NCBI GenBank assembly: GCA_907165065.1 | Contig: OU015540.1 | Span: forward strand, 1,844,001-1,908,000 | Reading direction: 5' to 3' | Length of the DNA: 64,000 nt | Origin: Caprimulgus europaeus | Taxonomy: Eukaryota; Chordata; Aves; Caprimulgiformes; Caprimulgidae | Shown here: piece after piece, positions 35,601-46,959 of the stretch | Layout of the letters: each line of letters starts with the position of its first letter | Position numbering within the stretch: position 1 is the stretch's first letter | Program-made: the position numbers and the translations under genes | The notes under the pieces: generated by a model | The model's input: only the letters and a program-made list of their open reading frames with translations | Databases searched by the model: none | What the model was told of the DNA's origin: nothing

Positions 35601-38600
35601 GAGTGGCCCCAAATTTTGCAGAGTCTGTAGCCCCCAGCCCGAAGGGTCCCTGCAGGCAGCAGCAGAAGGATCAGCTCAGCATCCTCATGGGTGCTCATCC
35701 CGCCTGCTCGTTGCCCACCCCATAGGAGCAGGTGGAGGCTCCTTACCCATACGTGGTGTCCCCTCTGAGGAGCACGGCGTTGAGGGCGTCCTGCTGGGTC
35801 TCTGTCAGCGCTGGGCAGAGCTTCAGGTTCTCCAGGATGCTGGGATCTGAGGCTGTGATGGTCTCTGGCTCCATGTCACACACCAGAGCCCCGAGGCTGC
35901 TGAGCTGCTCGGGGCGCAGGCGGCTGCTCCTCACCCCCTGTGAGAGATGACCCAGCCCTTGTACAAGCACCCAGCGAGGGGTGGGGGACCCTGGCCACCC
36001 CCAGCTCTGTCCCCACTCACCAGGCAGGTCAGTGCCCCGTGCAGCAGCGCCGTCCTGCGGGCTGAGCCCCTGGGCAGCAGGTCCAGGTTCCCGCGGGATG
36101 CCCGGGCGTAAAAGGCTCCGCAGGTCCCACCAGGAACCTCGGCTGGGCTGTGGGGAGCAAGAGTCAGCACGGTGGGGAGGAGTGGGGAGAGGGGTCCTCG
36201 TGTCTGGGCAGGAGACCTTTAATGTTGCTTTTTGTGGGGAGCATGGGGAGAGTTGCTTTAAAACAGAATTGGGGAAGGGTTTAGAGGGGAAGGGTGTGAG
36301 GAGAGGCTGAAGTCACTGGGTTTGTTCAGCCTGGAGAAGAGGAGACTGAGAGGAGATCTCATCATGGTCTAGAGCTTCCTCCCAAGGGGAAGAGGAGGGG
36401 CAGGTGCTGAGCTCTTCTCTCTGGCCACCAACACCAGGAGCAGAGGACATGGCAGGAAGATGTGGCAGGGGAGGGTGAGGTTGGCCTCCCTGGGGAGGAC
36501 GTTGGGCACAGGATGGGGACACCCACCCCACACACCCCATGCCATGGCCAGTGTGGCCCCAGCCTTGGAGTGGGGTGGGGTGAGGAGCAAGGGGTCTGCA
36601 GGGCTGGAAATGCCCCGTGTGGGTCTGAAGGTGCCCACAGACGCAGGTGATTTTTGTAATACTTCTCCCACACAGACTCCCATGTGCCAGGGCCGTGCCA
36701 GCCTGGGCTGGATGATGTGATTCAGCACCAACCCCCCCTGTGTGCTGCCCTCGATACTCACTCAAAGAAGAGCAGCAGGTCTGGTGGGTACCTGTCGAAA
36801 TCAGCCGTCAGGTTCTTGGCAGCGAGCAGCCTGGCCAGGCAGGAGAGCTGGGCAGAGAGAGCTTGATCTTGGTGATGCTGAGCTGGTGAGACCCCCCCTT
36901 CACCCTGGCATCCCCTGGCTCCCCGTGCCCCATGGGGCTCTGGGGGGTTTGCAGCCCCCAGCCCTGCCCCTGCCCACCTGGGCACTGCTCAGCTCCGTGG
37001 GTTTGTCTGGCAGACCCTGGGCAAAGTCACGGATGGTGGCAGCGGGCAGGTCACGGTCTGGGATGCACTGGAAACCTTGGAGAGCCGAGGCTGAGAGGCT
37101 GCGATGGGACGGGATGGTTGAGTTTCAGCATCTACTTCAGCTCCTCAACACCCCATGGAGAACAAACCCGCTCATTCCCTTGGGAAAATCCCTTCCCCGT
37201 GAGCACGGCTGCGTGGGGTAAGTGGGAATAACACGGGGTGGCATGAAAATGTCCCCTAAAGCCAGTGTTGGGGTGGTGCCAACGGGGATGCCCTGCAGAC
37301 ATCAGGGTGCCCATGCCCATGGCTGGGGTGATGCCCACCCTGTACCCCAGGCTTTGGGTGAGGCAGAAACCAGCAGAGCTTGGGGGGGAAGTTCCCGTTC
37401 ATCTGCCTCAGCCCCGCAGAGGAAATTCCTGGTGTGTTTGTGCTCCAACAAAAGGCGCCGCAGCTGCAGCCCCAGCCCCGGTGCCAGCACCAGAACCGGC
37501 TGCGCAAGGCTCTAAATCCTCTCCAGCCCAAGTCACCTGTCACAGCGGCTGTCACACGGACCTGGGGAGAAATGCAACACCCACCCATGCCTGCCCCACA
37601 CCCCCTGAGGCCCCCCCCCTTTAGCAGAGACCCCGGCTGGGGCTGGCACTTACTCAGCGTGTTGCTCCGTGGCAGCCAGGACGGCTCCGATGATCAGGGC
37701 AGCCTGGGGAGGATGATGAAGGGACCTTCAGCCCAGTGAGGAATGGGAAGAAGGGTTTTTAAACACAGGGACCGAGTGGGGAACGGGATCTGACCCGGCT
37801 GGTGTGCCCAGACCGGCTGCTGCCGGTGAGCTGGGAACCGCAGCAGCCCCGAGGCTGCCCTGGGTCACACGTGGGGACAAAAGCCACCACAGCCACTCTC
37901 AGGAGTGGGGACACTTGAACAGCGGGTCCATCCCTCTTTCCCTAGAGCTGGGAGTGCTGGGTGCCCATCGGGTTTAGGGTCCCAGCCCTGTTTGGGAGCA
38001 GGGCAGGGAGGCTGCAGGGCGAGGGATGGGATGGGGCAGGGACAGGGCTGCACAGGGGACCGGCGGGGAGGTGGTGTCTTTGCCTCCCTGCAGCTGAGGA
38101 CCAGGGGAGCCGCAGCAGCTCTGCCTCTCCCGGCATCAGCTGCGATGTTTCGGCAAAGCTCCGGCGTATCCAGAGCCACGAGCAGCGGGGGGGGACTCAC
38201 CACTGGTGCCTTCAGGAGGTCTGGGGAGAAACCTGCAACGAAGTGGGCACAGGTTATAAAACATCCATGTTATAAAAGATCCATGCTAGAAAAATCCAGG
38301 GTATAGAATCACACAATCACAGAATCCCAGACTGGTTTGGGCTGGAAGGGACCTTAAAGCTCATCCAGTCCCAACCCCCTGCCAGCAGCAGGGACACCTT
38401 CCACCAGACCAGGTTGCTCAAAGCCTCATCCAACCTGGCCGAGAACACTTCCAGGGAGGAGCAGCCACAGCTTCTCTGGGTGACCTGTCCCAGGTTTAAA
38501 GTCTGGGAAAGGTCTTTTCTTTGTCAGTTTAATAATATTTAGTGAATGTTGGCTGACAGTACAGAGAGCAGCCCCCGAACTGCCCCGCAGCCTGTGCCAG

Positions 38601-38920
38601 CCCCGGGTGCCTCAGGGTGGGTTTAGAAGATAAAAAGTGATAAATCTGTCCCTGGGAATCTGTCCCTGTGGATTCCTCACACGGTGCCAACTGCATCTGG
38701 GAAAAACTTCCACCACCCGTGGATGCTGCTGGGAGCAGGAGGCAGAGCGCAGGGAACGCCAAAGCCATGGGAGTTGGGAACAAAAAGCACCAGGGGCTGG
38801 AGCATCCCCAGTGCCGGGGGGTGGAGGGGGGTCCCGGGGCAGGGGCAGCTTTGTGGGGACAGGATGTGACTCACGGAGGCAGAGAGTGACAGCTGCCAGG
38901 GCTGGGGCTGCCAGCACCAT
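31263..38920 (-). CDS. MSLNL: Mesothelin-like protein with mucin-like C-terminal region
   Basis: Exons in transcript order: 38920-38875, 38232-38201, 37703-37654, 37098-36978, 36847-36762, 36147-36021, 35937-35747, 35649-35559, 35468-35324, 34358-34174, 33995-33840, 33670-33537, 33286-33153, 32987-32893, 32646-31263. All have GT-AG borders and joining phases; about 992 residues. The first exon encodes a signal-like [15 protein letters not shown]. The middle matches MSLN exon for exon ([63 protein letters not shown]). Within the last exon the usual short GG-x-GYI segment is split by a Thr/Pro-rich insertion of about 398 residues, after which [13 protein letters not shown] resumes. The second exon (32 bases) rests mainly on a perfect GTGAGT donor and phase. 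A terminal exon after the GTAAGG donor at 31262 was not found. Without splicing the frame ends 16 residues later at 31213 with no hydrophobic tail. The function of MSLNL is not established; a secreted or surface glycoprotein is inferred. Confidence 0.85.
31482..31931 (-). repeat. 225-bp coding tandem duplication within MSLNL
   Basis: Two adjacent copies of about 225 bp (starting near 31482 and 31707) differ by a handful of substitutions. Each encodes about 75 residues that include [20 protein letters not shown]. The period is a multiple of three, so copy-number change keeps the frame. Confidence 0.85.
34570..35078 (+). mobile_element. CR1 LINE fragment in MSLNL intron
   Basis: This longer copy runs from 'ctccaggagcttttatccag', through 'gagcctggagaagagaaggct', to 'accagtctgggattctcc'. 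It lies between the furin-site exon and the following MSLNL exon, on the strand opposite to the gene. Confidence 0.9.
35334..35345 (-). other. MSLNL: Furin-type cleavage site codons (RLKR) in MSLNL
   Basis: On the minus strand the codons agg ctg aag aga encode R-L-K-R, five residues before the cysteine of the next exon (CLSEP). This is the same place as RHKR in MSLN, so processing into two fragments is predicted for both paralogues. Confidence 0.7.
36250..36490 (+). mobile_element. CR1 LINE fragment in MSLNL intron
   Basis: The stretch matches the CR1 variant seen complementarily at 44925-45480: 'ttggggaagggtttagagggg', 'gcctggagaagaggagactg', 'caggaagatgtggcagggga'. It is truncated on both sides. 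Confidence 0.85.
38308..38500 (-). mobile_element. CR1 LINE fragment in MSLNL intron 1
   Basis: The complement of a CR1 3' end: 'cacagaatcccagactggtt', 'gaagggaccttaaagctcat', 'caggttgctcaaagcctcat'. It sits between the first two proposed MSLNL coding exons. Confidence 0.92.
38875..38920 (-). CDS. MSLNL: MSLNL first coding exon (signal peptide)
   Basis: An ATG at 38920-38918 opens 15 codons of hydrophobic sequence ([15 protein letters not shown]) plus one base, followed by a consensus GTGAGT donor. The phase fits the next exon at 38232. The short hydrophobic leader is consistent with a secreted protein. Confidence 0.65.
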
Positions 38921-39623
38921 CCTGCTGTGCTGGGGCTTCGTCCTTGGTGCAGGTCAGGAGAGCACTGGGATCCGGGATGGTGCTGGGACGGTGCTGGGAC
39001 GGTGCTGGGATGGTGCTGGGATGATGCTGGAGCTGATTCTCTTGTCCAGTGCTGGGGTGGCACAAACCCCTGTGACCAAGGGAGAGATTTTAAATCCTAT
39101 AGAACAGAAAACAGAATTTCATCCTCCAGCCAACATTAAAAGAAACCACAATAAATTGTCCTCTGTGACCTGTCCCTGCACAGGGTCCTCCTCCATCCCC
39201 CAGCTCCACACAGGACCCCACCAGCACAGACTGAGAGAAATCCAGTGCAGCCCAGTTGAAGACCACCAGCCACCATTACCTTTCCCTGCACCCAACTCCA
39301 AACCCCACTGAGAGACAATAAATCCCCCCTCTAGCAAAGCCCTGGACAGGCTGCTCACAGCAACCAGCTCCTCACCCTTCGACTGAGATGTGAGGGATTT
39401 TTTTTCCCTCTAATTCTGATGATATTCCCTAAATCCCAGCGGTGGCTTCGCCCAGTCGCTGTCCATCCATCCAGGAGGGATCTGGCTCGTGCCGGGGAGA
39501 GCTCAGAGCACTTATCTGCTGCGGGGTGGGGATGGTGCTCTGCAAACGGGGTGTGACAGGGCAGTTTCCCAACGGTGTTTTGTAAAGCTGCTGCTTTCTT
39601 CTCTCTCGGTTTTGGTTTCCTAT

Positions 39624-39668
39624 TTCTTCCTTTTTTTTTTTTTTCCTCCTTTTTTTTTTTTTTCCCCC
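39624..39668 (+). repeat. Long T-rich tract
   Basis: Two runs of 11 to 14 T separated by short C-containing breaks. Read on the minus strand it is an A-rich tract. Confidence 0.9.
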
Positions 39669-39977
39669 TTTGTAAAAGGTCACTTTGAACTTTAGGGTGA
39701 AGGAGTTAAATCCTCTCTGGTTTGGTGATTTCTCTGCTCTTGATGGAGACAAAGGTTTTCCCAGTTAGTGAAGAACTGTTTGAGTTATTCAGGGATAAAT
39801 TTTATAGGGTAACTGGGGTGCAGGACAGAGGAGCGATGGCTCAGCACCCCTCTGGGAGGTGCTGCCCCCACATCTGTCCTTTTTGTCTTCACCATGGACA
39901 ATCCCCTTCCCTCTTCTGCAGCTTCCTCCCTGTGATTTCTGATCATGCTCTGAGATGCCATCCAGTGCCATTAACTG

Positions 39978-40222
39978 CTTGAAACTGGCAGAGGGGAGAT
40001 GGAGATGAGATGTGAGGAAGAAATTCTTTGCTGTGAGGGTGGTGAGACCTTGGCCCAGGTTGGCCAGAGAAGCTGTGGCTGCTCCTCCCTGGAAGTGCTG
40101 AGGCCAGGTTGGATGAGGCTTTGAGCAACCTGGTCTAGTGGAAGGTGTCCCTGCTGCTGGCAGGGGGGTTGGGACTGGGTGAGCTTTAAGGTCCTTTTCC
40201 AACTCAAACCCATCTGGGATTC
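39978..40222 (+). mobile_element. CR1 LINE fragment
   Basis: Sense copy from 'gcttgaaactggcagagggg' to 'aaacccatctgggattctgt', close in sequence to the copy at 29958-30208. Confidence 0.92.
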
Positions 40223-42204
40223 TGTGAAGAAGGAGGAATAAAAAAAAAAAAGGCAGTTTTTCCCAGGCTGTGGGATGAGGACCCCGAGGAGCCCGACGCT
40301 GTGCGGCAGCGAACGCGTTATCTGAGCACTGATCCCGGGACATCCCGGCTGATGTCCCCGTCCCCCACCGAGCAACCGGTCCTGCAGCAGCAGCAGGGCT
40401 TGGCCAACGCCCACGGGTGTTTCTGCTTTCTATTTTGGAAGGATTTGCTGTAAAAATAGCTCCTGTTGCAGTGGTGAAATTACAGAAACTCGTTTGCTAT
40501 GAGGCTGCTGGTGGGCCACAGCCCCCGCCGTGGGCTGGCTGGGCAGAGGTGGCTGGAACGGGGAGGGACACATCAGGGCCCCTTTGTGGGTCACCACGTC
40601 CACCATGTCCCCATGGAGCTTGAAATTGGCCCTGAAACAACCTCAGGAGGAGCAGGTGCAGGAGCATCCACCCCAAACCTGAACGTGCTGGGAAGCATCT
40701 GCCCAAGCTCCTTCCCTGGGGACCTTGGGGGTGGGTCGTGGGCACTGATGGTAGGTGGGTGATGGGCACCAACTGCATCTCCCCACACTGGGTGAACTGG
40801 AAACACTCTTCACCACCTGCTTCTCCACCCTTACCAGGTTTATAACCTTAAAATCTCACAACCTGAAGACCGCAAATAATTCCTTTGGGTCTTCACTCAC
40901 TTCTCCAGCTGCTCCAACCCAAGGAGCGACTGTTGATGTACAAGTGTGATATAGAATTGATGTGTGGTGGCAGCTTCCCCCATGCACCCCCAAAACACCA
41001 GCAGCCCCGGAGCTGCTCCCCCATTTCCCTGCCAGGGAACACTGTGCTGTTTTGAAATGATGAGTTTTGCTTCCGTCCCTGCTCTTTGGTTCAGGACAAT
41101 CCCAGATGTTTGTGCTGACTGGGATGGGCAGGGACGGGCCAGGGCAGTGGCATCTGCCCCAGCTTCCTCGAGCATCCTCGGTCATCTGTGTCAGGGTTAC
41201 TAAATCTGAGAGGGCTTCTGGGTGGATAATCCTGGTGGTTTCGGCCAGGGGGATTTCATCAGGGTGAGGACGAGCGCTGGTGCTCACATGACAGGTCGGC
41301 TGGGTTGGAGCTCTGGGACTGGTCCCGCTGTGCCGGTCTGGGCTCATTCCTGGAAGCCCCCAGCACCACCAGCCACGCTGCAGAACCATCCCACCCCACG
41401 CAGCGTGGAGAGACCAGAGGGAGAAGTGCAGGACACGTACACCAGGGATGGTTTTTACTATGGTCACGTGCAACAAGACCTGGGGGTTAGCGCGGCGGTA
41501 CAGAACGGCACGAGACACACGCAGAGCCCACCCCAACCCCCGGTCCCAGCGGCCTCACGGGCCATGCAGCGAACATCCCAGTGACAGCAGAGAGGAGGGA
41601 GCAGGAGCAGAGCCTGGAGAAGACCTCTGCAGGGTAAGGAGAACATCTGTATCTCTCTATATCTATATTGCTCTGGTTCCTGAAACGTTGGGTAGAAGTG
41701 CAACCAAGGCACAAAGGCTGCTGGGGGTGCAGATGGTGGGGTGGGCACTGGGTGCCACTGACCATCAGCATCCCTTTGTGCAAGGTCACCACTGTGTCCC
41801 CATGTACCACCCCCAGTGACCACCAGCCCCATGGCTGAGGGCAACCTTGTCTCAGACACGTCCCTGTCACACAGTGGGGACCGTTCCCACGCTGGGGCCC
41901 ATGGGAAGGGACGGCTGTGTCCCACCTCTGGTGCTGCAAATCTCTCCTGTCACTTTCCAGGGCCTCCTGCGCACGTCACCCACCGTCACTCTTTGGCAAA
42001 CAGGTTCATGGTGTGAATTTACAGCCCTGGGACACGCCTGTGGCTGCCTGTCCCCTCCCCAGCCATTCCTGGGAGGGACAGATAGGGATGGGGCCTGGAG
42101 GGGAGGAGATGGATGGCAGCACTTTGTGCCAAGCCATGAAAGTGAGGTGACAGCCACCCTGTCCCCAGCCACACACCGCTCTCCTCATCTTCTAATCGTC
42201 CTCT

Positions 42205-42830
42205 ATGGGCTGCACAGGATCCCAGAGTCCCATCACGAACCCAACACTGCCCAGTCCCCACTGACCCATGTCCCTCAGCACTGTGTCTACACGACTCTTC
42301 AATCCCTCCAGGGATGGGGACCCCACCACTGCCCTGGGCAACCCGTTCCAATGCCTCAGAACCCTTTCAGCAAAGAAATTCTTCCTCACATCCCATCTCA
42401 ACTGCCCTGGGCACAACTGGAGCCCATTTCCTCTTGTCCTGTCCCTTGGTCCTTGGTAGAACAGACCCACCCCCACCTCTCTCCACCCTCCTTGCAGGGA
42501 CTTGGACAGAGCCAGAAGGTCTCCCCTCAGCCTCCTTTTCTCCAGGCTCAACACCCCCAGTTCCCTCAGCCTGAACTCAGCACACTTGTGCTCCAGACCC
42601 TTCCCCAGCTCCGTTCCCTTCTCTGGACACGCTCCAGCACCTCCAGGTCCTTCTTGGAGTCAGGGGCCCAACACTGAACCCAGCACTCGAGCTGCGGCCT
42701 CACCAGCTGCCCTCACCAGTCCAGTGGGAAGTGAACTTCCCTGGTCCTACTGGTCACACCAGTGCTGATCCAGGCCAGGATGCTCTTGGCCTTCTTGGCC
42801 ACCTGGGCACTCTGCTGACTCATGCTGAGA
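42205..42830 (-). mobile_element. CR1 LINE fragment, longest copy
   Basis: This copy, the longest in the window, is the complement of a CR1 3' region. It includes 'cctcagcactgtgtctacac', 'gcaaagaaattcttcctcac', 'cttttctccaggctcaacac' and 'cttggccttcttggccacct', the last being further 5' in the element than other copies reach. Its short open frames carry stops and it is not an active element. Confidence 0.9.
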
Positions 42831-42899
42831 GAACAAGCTGGGTGGGAAGGAGAGAGCAAAGCAGCACGCTGCTGGCTGGTGAAGCAAGGGCATTTCACT

Positions 42900-43025
42900 G
42901 AACCCCAGCCTGGTCTGGGTGGGAAGGGACCTTAAAGCTCATCCAGTGCCAAACCCACTGCCATCAGCAGGGACACCTTCCACTCGACCAGGTTGCTCAA
43001 AGCCTCATCCAACCTGGCCTTGAAG
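42900..43025 (-). mobile_element. CR1 LINE fragment
   Basis: The complement of a CR1 3' end with 'gggaagggaccttaaagctc' and 'aggttgctcaaagcctcatc', truncated after about 125 bp. Confidence 0.9.
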
Positions 43026-43477
43026 AAAAACTTCTCTCTGCATCTTGCAGAGCTGAGTGCCAGTGAGGGATTAGCTCCTTCCCCCTCTTCCCATCAGTCC
43101 TCAGCCTTTCTTTCTGCTTCAACCATTTCCTTGGCTGCTCTCCCTGCTCCAGAACCCAAACTGCCCACCCAAAGGACCTGCCAGCAAGGAGCCACATGAT
43201 GGGACCAAAACTTAATCCCTTTCATCTGGGTAAAGCAGAAAAGGGCTTGAGTCTTCTGACCTGTGTCAGCAGGGGTTACATCCACACCCAGGAGAGAGGT
43301 GGGTGCTGAGAAAAGGCAAAGCCAGGAGAAGGAATAATAAGATCTATGACAAAAGCTTTGGGCTGCTGGCTACCTGACCACAGAGGGACTACAACCACAC
43401 GTGTTTCCGAGCCCACCCCTGTTTCAGAACCACTCAAACACTGGATTCTTCTTGAAGAAATTTGAAAAAAAGTTTAA

Positions 43478-43562
43478 AATCCCAGACTGGTGGGGTTGGA
43501 AGGGACCTCTGGAGATCATCCAGTCCAACCCCCCTGCCAAAGCAGGTTCACCCACTTTCAAT
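43478..43562 (-). mobile_element. CR1 LINE fragment, short
   Basis: The complement of the last 85 bp or so of a CR1 element ('aaaatcccagactggtgggg', 'gagatcatccagtccaaccc'). Confidence 0.88.
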
Positions 43563-44256
43563 AAACCTTTAAAAACCCTGGCATGGGCTGAGGCAGGAGG
43601 GACAGCACGAGGGCAGGGACAGGCAGCAGCATGTCCCCCACAGCAGGCAGGGACCTCTGTGCCCGTCACACAGCCCAGCTACAGGGGCAAAACACCCAGG
43701 GCCACCCCAGGACCTGGGGGGCTGTCAGTGCCCCCAAGCTGCACTGCAGCCTCCTGATCTCCCCCCTCCCACGCAATGTGTGTGCCACAGAGCACAGCGG
43801 GCTGGGGTGAAGGGAACTGGGGACATGGACACCGAAGCTGCAGCTGGCATGTCCCCCTCTCCCTGTGCCAGGCTGTGTTTTAGCATCCCAGCCCTGAGGG
43901 TTTGCGGGTACCTTTGTCGTGGCAAAGGCAGTGACTGTGCTGCCCCGGCTGCGCTTGAGCCCTGGGACAGGGACATAAAGCTCTGGGGTCACTCAAAGCT
44001 GGTAGGTGACACACTGACTCTGCTGCTGAGGCTCAGAATTAGGAGAGGGGCATCCAGTGGATGCCAGGTGGATGATGTGTACAGTAAGAAACAAACCCAT
44101 CCTAATCTGCTGCTAAAATCTGCCTGATCCCAGCCCCAGGAGTGAGGGAAGCCACGTACAGCAAGCGCGGGTGTGGAGTCAGCGCTGGGCTCCGCAGGGG
44201 ACCCACTGGGACACGAATGGAGCACTGGGCTGGAAACGCAGGGACGTGGACTGTGC

Positions 44257-46443
44257 TCACTGCAAAGCCCACTCAGCCAGCCACTGCTCACACCGGCCCC
44301 GCTGCTCCTCCGCCTCCGGGCCCTTGGCTTCACTCCGTGACTCCTCTCCCTCTCCACCAAGCACAGCTTCTTGGCTCTCCTCCTCTTCCTCCTTCTGCAT
44401 TGTCTTGTCCTTCAGCTCCTGGATGGTCTCGTCCAGCCGGTGAGTGACGTGGTGGGGCACCCAGTTGCTGTCCATGGCGGTGACGAAGGGGTCGGGCGCG
44501 CAGACCTCGATGAGCTCCTTGCCGGTGGGGATGCGCAGGTAGTAGGCGTGGAGCATCATCCTATAGGGGCTGCTGTCCTTCTTGTGGCTGTAGGTGAAGT
44601 CCCCCACGATGGGGTGGCCGATGGCGCTGCAGTGAACCCGCAGCTGATGAGTCCGCCCTAGGGAGAGAGCAGGAATGGAGGAATTGGTGACACAGGTCAT
44701 CCCTGAAACCCTCCTCGAGGGAATGGTGGTGTGAGGTGACAATGCACCCAATGGCACTTGTACCCCCAGTCAGAGAACTGAGTCCTCTACAAGCTGAGCG
44801 TGGTCCTCAGCTCCACTCAGCCCTTCCTAGGGTTTGCTTTGCACCGTGTGCCCACGCTGATGCCAAGGCCCAGGGCTGTGAGCGCAGGTCCTGCTGCCAG
44901 CTCTGCCCAACTGAGCACAGCATCTTAGAACCATCGAATCATGAATGTTGTGAGTTGGGAGGGACCCACAAGGATCATCCAGTCCAACTCCTGTCCCTGC
45001 ACAGGACAATCCCAACATTCACACCATGGCCCTGAGGGCCTTGGCCAAATGCTGCTGGAATCTTGTCAGGCTTGGGGCCATCAGCACCTCCCTGGGGAGC
45101 CTGTGCCAGTGCTCCACCACCCTCTGCCTCAAGAACCTTTTCCTCATGGCCAACCTCACCCTCCCCTGCCACATCTTCCTGCCATGGCCTCTGCTCCTGG
45201 CGTTGGTGGCCAGAGAGAAGAGCTCAGCGCCTGCCCCTCCTCTTCCCCTTGGGAGGAACTTCCAGACCATGATGAGATCTCCTCTCAGTCTCCTCTTCTC
45301 CAGGCTGAACAACCCAAGTGACTTCAGCCTCTCCTCACACCCTTCCCCTCTAAACCCTTCCCCAATGTTGTGTCCCTCCTCTGGACACTCTCCAGCAGCT
45401 TTAGATCCTTTTTGTCCTGTGGTGCCCAAACTGCCCCCAGTGCTGGAGGTGAGGCCACCCCAGTGCAGAGCAGAGCGGGACGATCCCCTCCCTCGCCCAG
45501 CTCATGGTGCAGTCTTGTCCTGTTGGGGACAGGCACTGGGCTGTGCCCGACCCCATGGGCCACATCTGAGCTCCTGGGGCTGCAGCCCCCGCTGTGCCCA
45601 CGCTGCCCCATCCCCAAGCTCCCACCTGTCAGCGGCTGCAGCAGCACTTTGGTTACGGGGTCTCCGCTGTAGGAGCCGTGCTCCAGCACGATCAGCTCCG
45701 ACTGGCAGGGCTTGGGATTTTCACAGCCTGCAACGAGACCCGGAGCGGGGTCAGCTCCCCGCAGCAGGACCTGGGTGGTGCGGGCAGGGCAGGGCAGGGT
45801 GCGGGAGCCACTCACCCTCCGTCCCATCGATGCACATCATGTGGGTCATGCCCTCGGTGGTGTTCTTCCCTATGGCGTAGCGGATCGTCATCCGGCTCTG
45901 GCTGACGTGGCCCCTCACCTGCCGGGCAGAAAGATGGTTGGCAAACCAAGGTCTGGCACTTGCTCCTCACAGCCACCGGGACAACAAGAAGCAGAGGCCA
46001 AGCTGCAATTGAACAAGGTCAGATGGTACACCCAGAAGCAGGACCTGGTGGGGTGGGCTTACCAGGGCGAGGTAGGCTTTGGTCACCAGCCGGTCCTTGA
46101 AACACTTGTAGGCGCTTCCCGCCGCTGCTTTGTTGAGCGCGACGCACAGAGCCCCGCTGGTGGAGAAGTCGAGCTGGTGGCAGAACCTGGGGAGGAGATG
46201 GGGGGTGGAGGAGCATCCCAGGCACGTGAGGGTCCTCGGCAGGCAGGAGCCCACTGCTCACCTGAAGCCGTAGTAGGTGTCGGGGTCGGCCAGCTCGGGG
46301 AAGCGGTGCTTGAGCTGGCTCTGCAGGGTCAGCGTCTCGTACCACATCTTGCTGTCGATGCGGATGTCCCAGTGCTTGTTGACCACGATGAAGTCGGAGC
46401 TCTGGTACAGGATGGACAGGTTGTCGATGGTGCCCGGCTCCAT
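44257..46443 (-). CDS. RPUSD1: RNA pseudouridine synthase domain-containing protein 1
   Basis: Five coding exons in transcript order: 46443-46262 (its exon starts at 46453 after a 'ctgcag' acceptor, so a non-coding exon lies upstream), 46186-46063, 45918-45816, 45727-45626, 44657-44257. Phases join to give 303 residues, close to the roughly 310 of the mammalian protein. The RluA-family active site is present as [14 protein letters not shown], where the Asp is the catalytic residue that attacks the uridine. The second family motif [11 protein letters not shown] spans the last intron. The C-terminus is a low-complexity Glu-rich tail ending [10 protein letters not shown], similar to the mammalian ending. 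The family isomerises uridine to pseudouridine in RNA; the substrates of RPUSD1 are not well defined. The gene is divergently arranged with CHTF18 over a shared CpG-rich promoter. Confidence 0.97.
44925..45480 (-). mobile_element. CR1 LINE fragment in RPUSD1 intron
   Basis: The complement of a CR1 3' region from 'catcgaatcatgaatgttgt' to the 'ctggacactctccagcagct' block. Close relatives lie in CHTF18 introns at 55098-55455 and 58094-58580. Confidence 0.9.
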
Positions 46444-46624
46444 GGCCAGCGCCCTGCAGGGAGCAGGAATTGGGGTGAGCTGGGGTGGGAGCGGACAGTC
46501 TCCAGGCTGTGCACCCCTGGGGGTGGGGACAGCACCCCAGGGAGTGAAGGGACCCCGTGAGAGTGGGCAGAGAGCAGGACCCAGAGGGCCTGAGGATGGC
46601 ACTGGTGCTGCAGCTGTACCAGGG

Positions 46625-46955
46625 TCACAATGCACGGGTCCCAGAGCGACACCAGTGTCACACAGCATGGGTCCCAGTGTGATACTGGTGTCACACAGCA
46701 CGGGGCCGAGTAACACTGGTGTCACACAGCATGGGTCCCAGTGTGATACTGGTGTCACACAGCATGGGTCCCAGAGTGACACTAGTGTCACACAGCACGG
46801 GTCTAAGAATGACACCAGTGTCACACAGCGTAGGTCCCAGAGCACTACTGGTGTCACACTGCATGGGTCCCAGAGTCACACCAGTGTCACACAGTGTGGC
46901 TTCCAGAGTGACACCAGTGTCACACAGCACAGGTCCCCCAGCGCTACCAGTGTGA
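46625..46955 (+). repeat. 33-bp minisatellite upstream of RPUSD1
   Basis: About ten tandem copies of a 33-bp unit close to 'tgtcacacagcatgggtccc' plus 'agagtgacaccag' occupy the interval between the RPUSD1 start exon and the bidirectional promoter. Because 33 is a multiple of three, frames stay open on both strands, which explains long artefactual open frames here. On the RPUSD1 strand the array lies in the 5' intron or leader. Confidence 0.9.
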
Positions 46956-46959
46956 CGCC

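Larger units (their letters stand above)
38921..44256. other. CR1-rich intergenic region between MSLNL and RPUSD1
   Basis: No coding exon could be supported here. The stretch contains CR1 fragments at 39978-40222, 42205-42830, 42900-43025 and 43478-43562, a pyrimidine tract at 39624-39668, and presumably the MSLNL promoter and the 3' UTR of RPUSD1. A block at 41439-41640 has acceptor- and donor-like signals on both strands but no conserved product I recognise. Confidence 0.6.

Noticed and set aside
37704-38200. A longer version of MSLNL exon 2 reading on towards 37865
   Set aside because: No plausible donor follows, while the short version ends in a consensus GTGAGT and joins the next exon in phase. 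I kept the short version with lower confidence.
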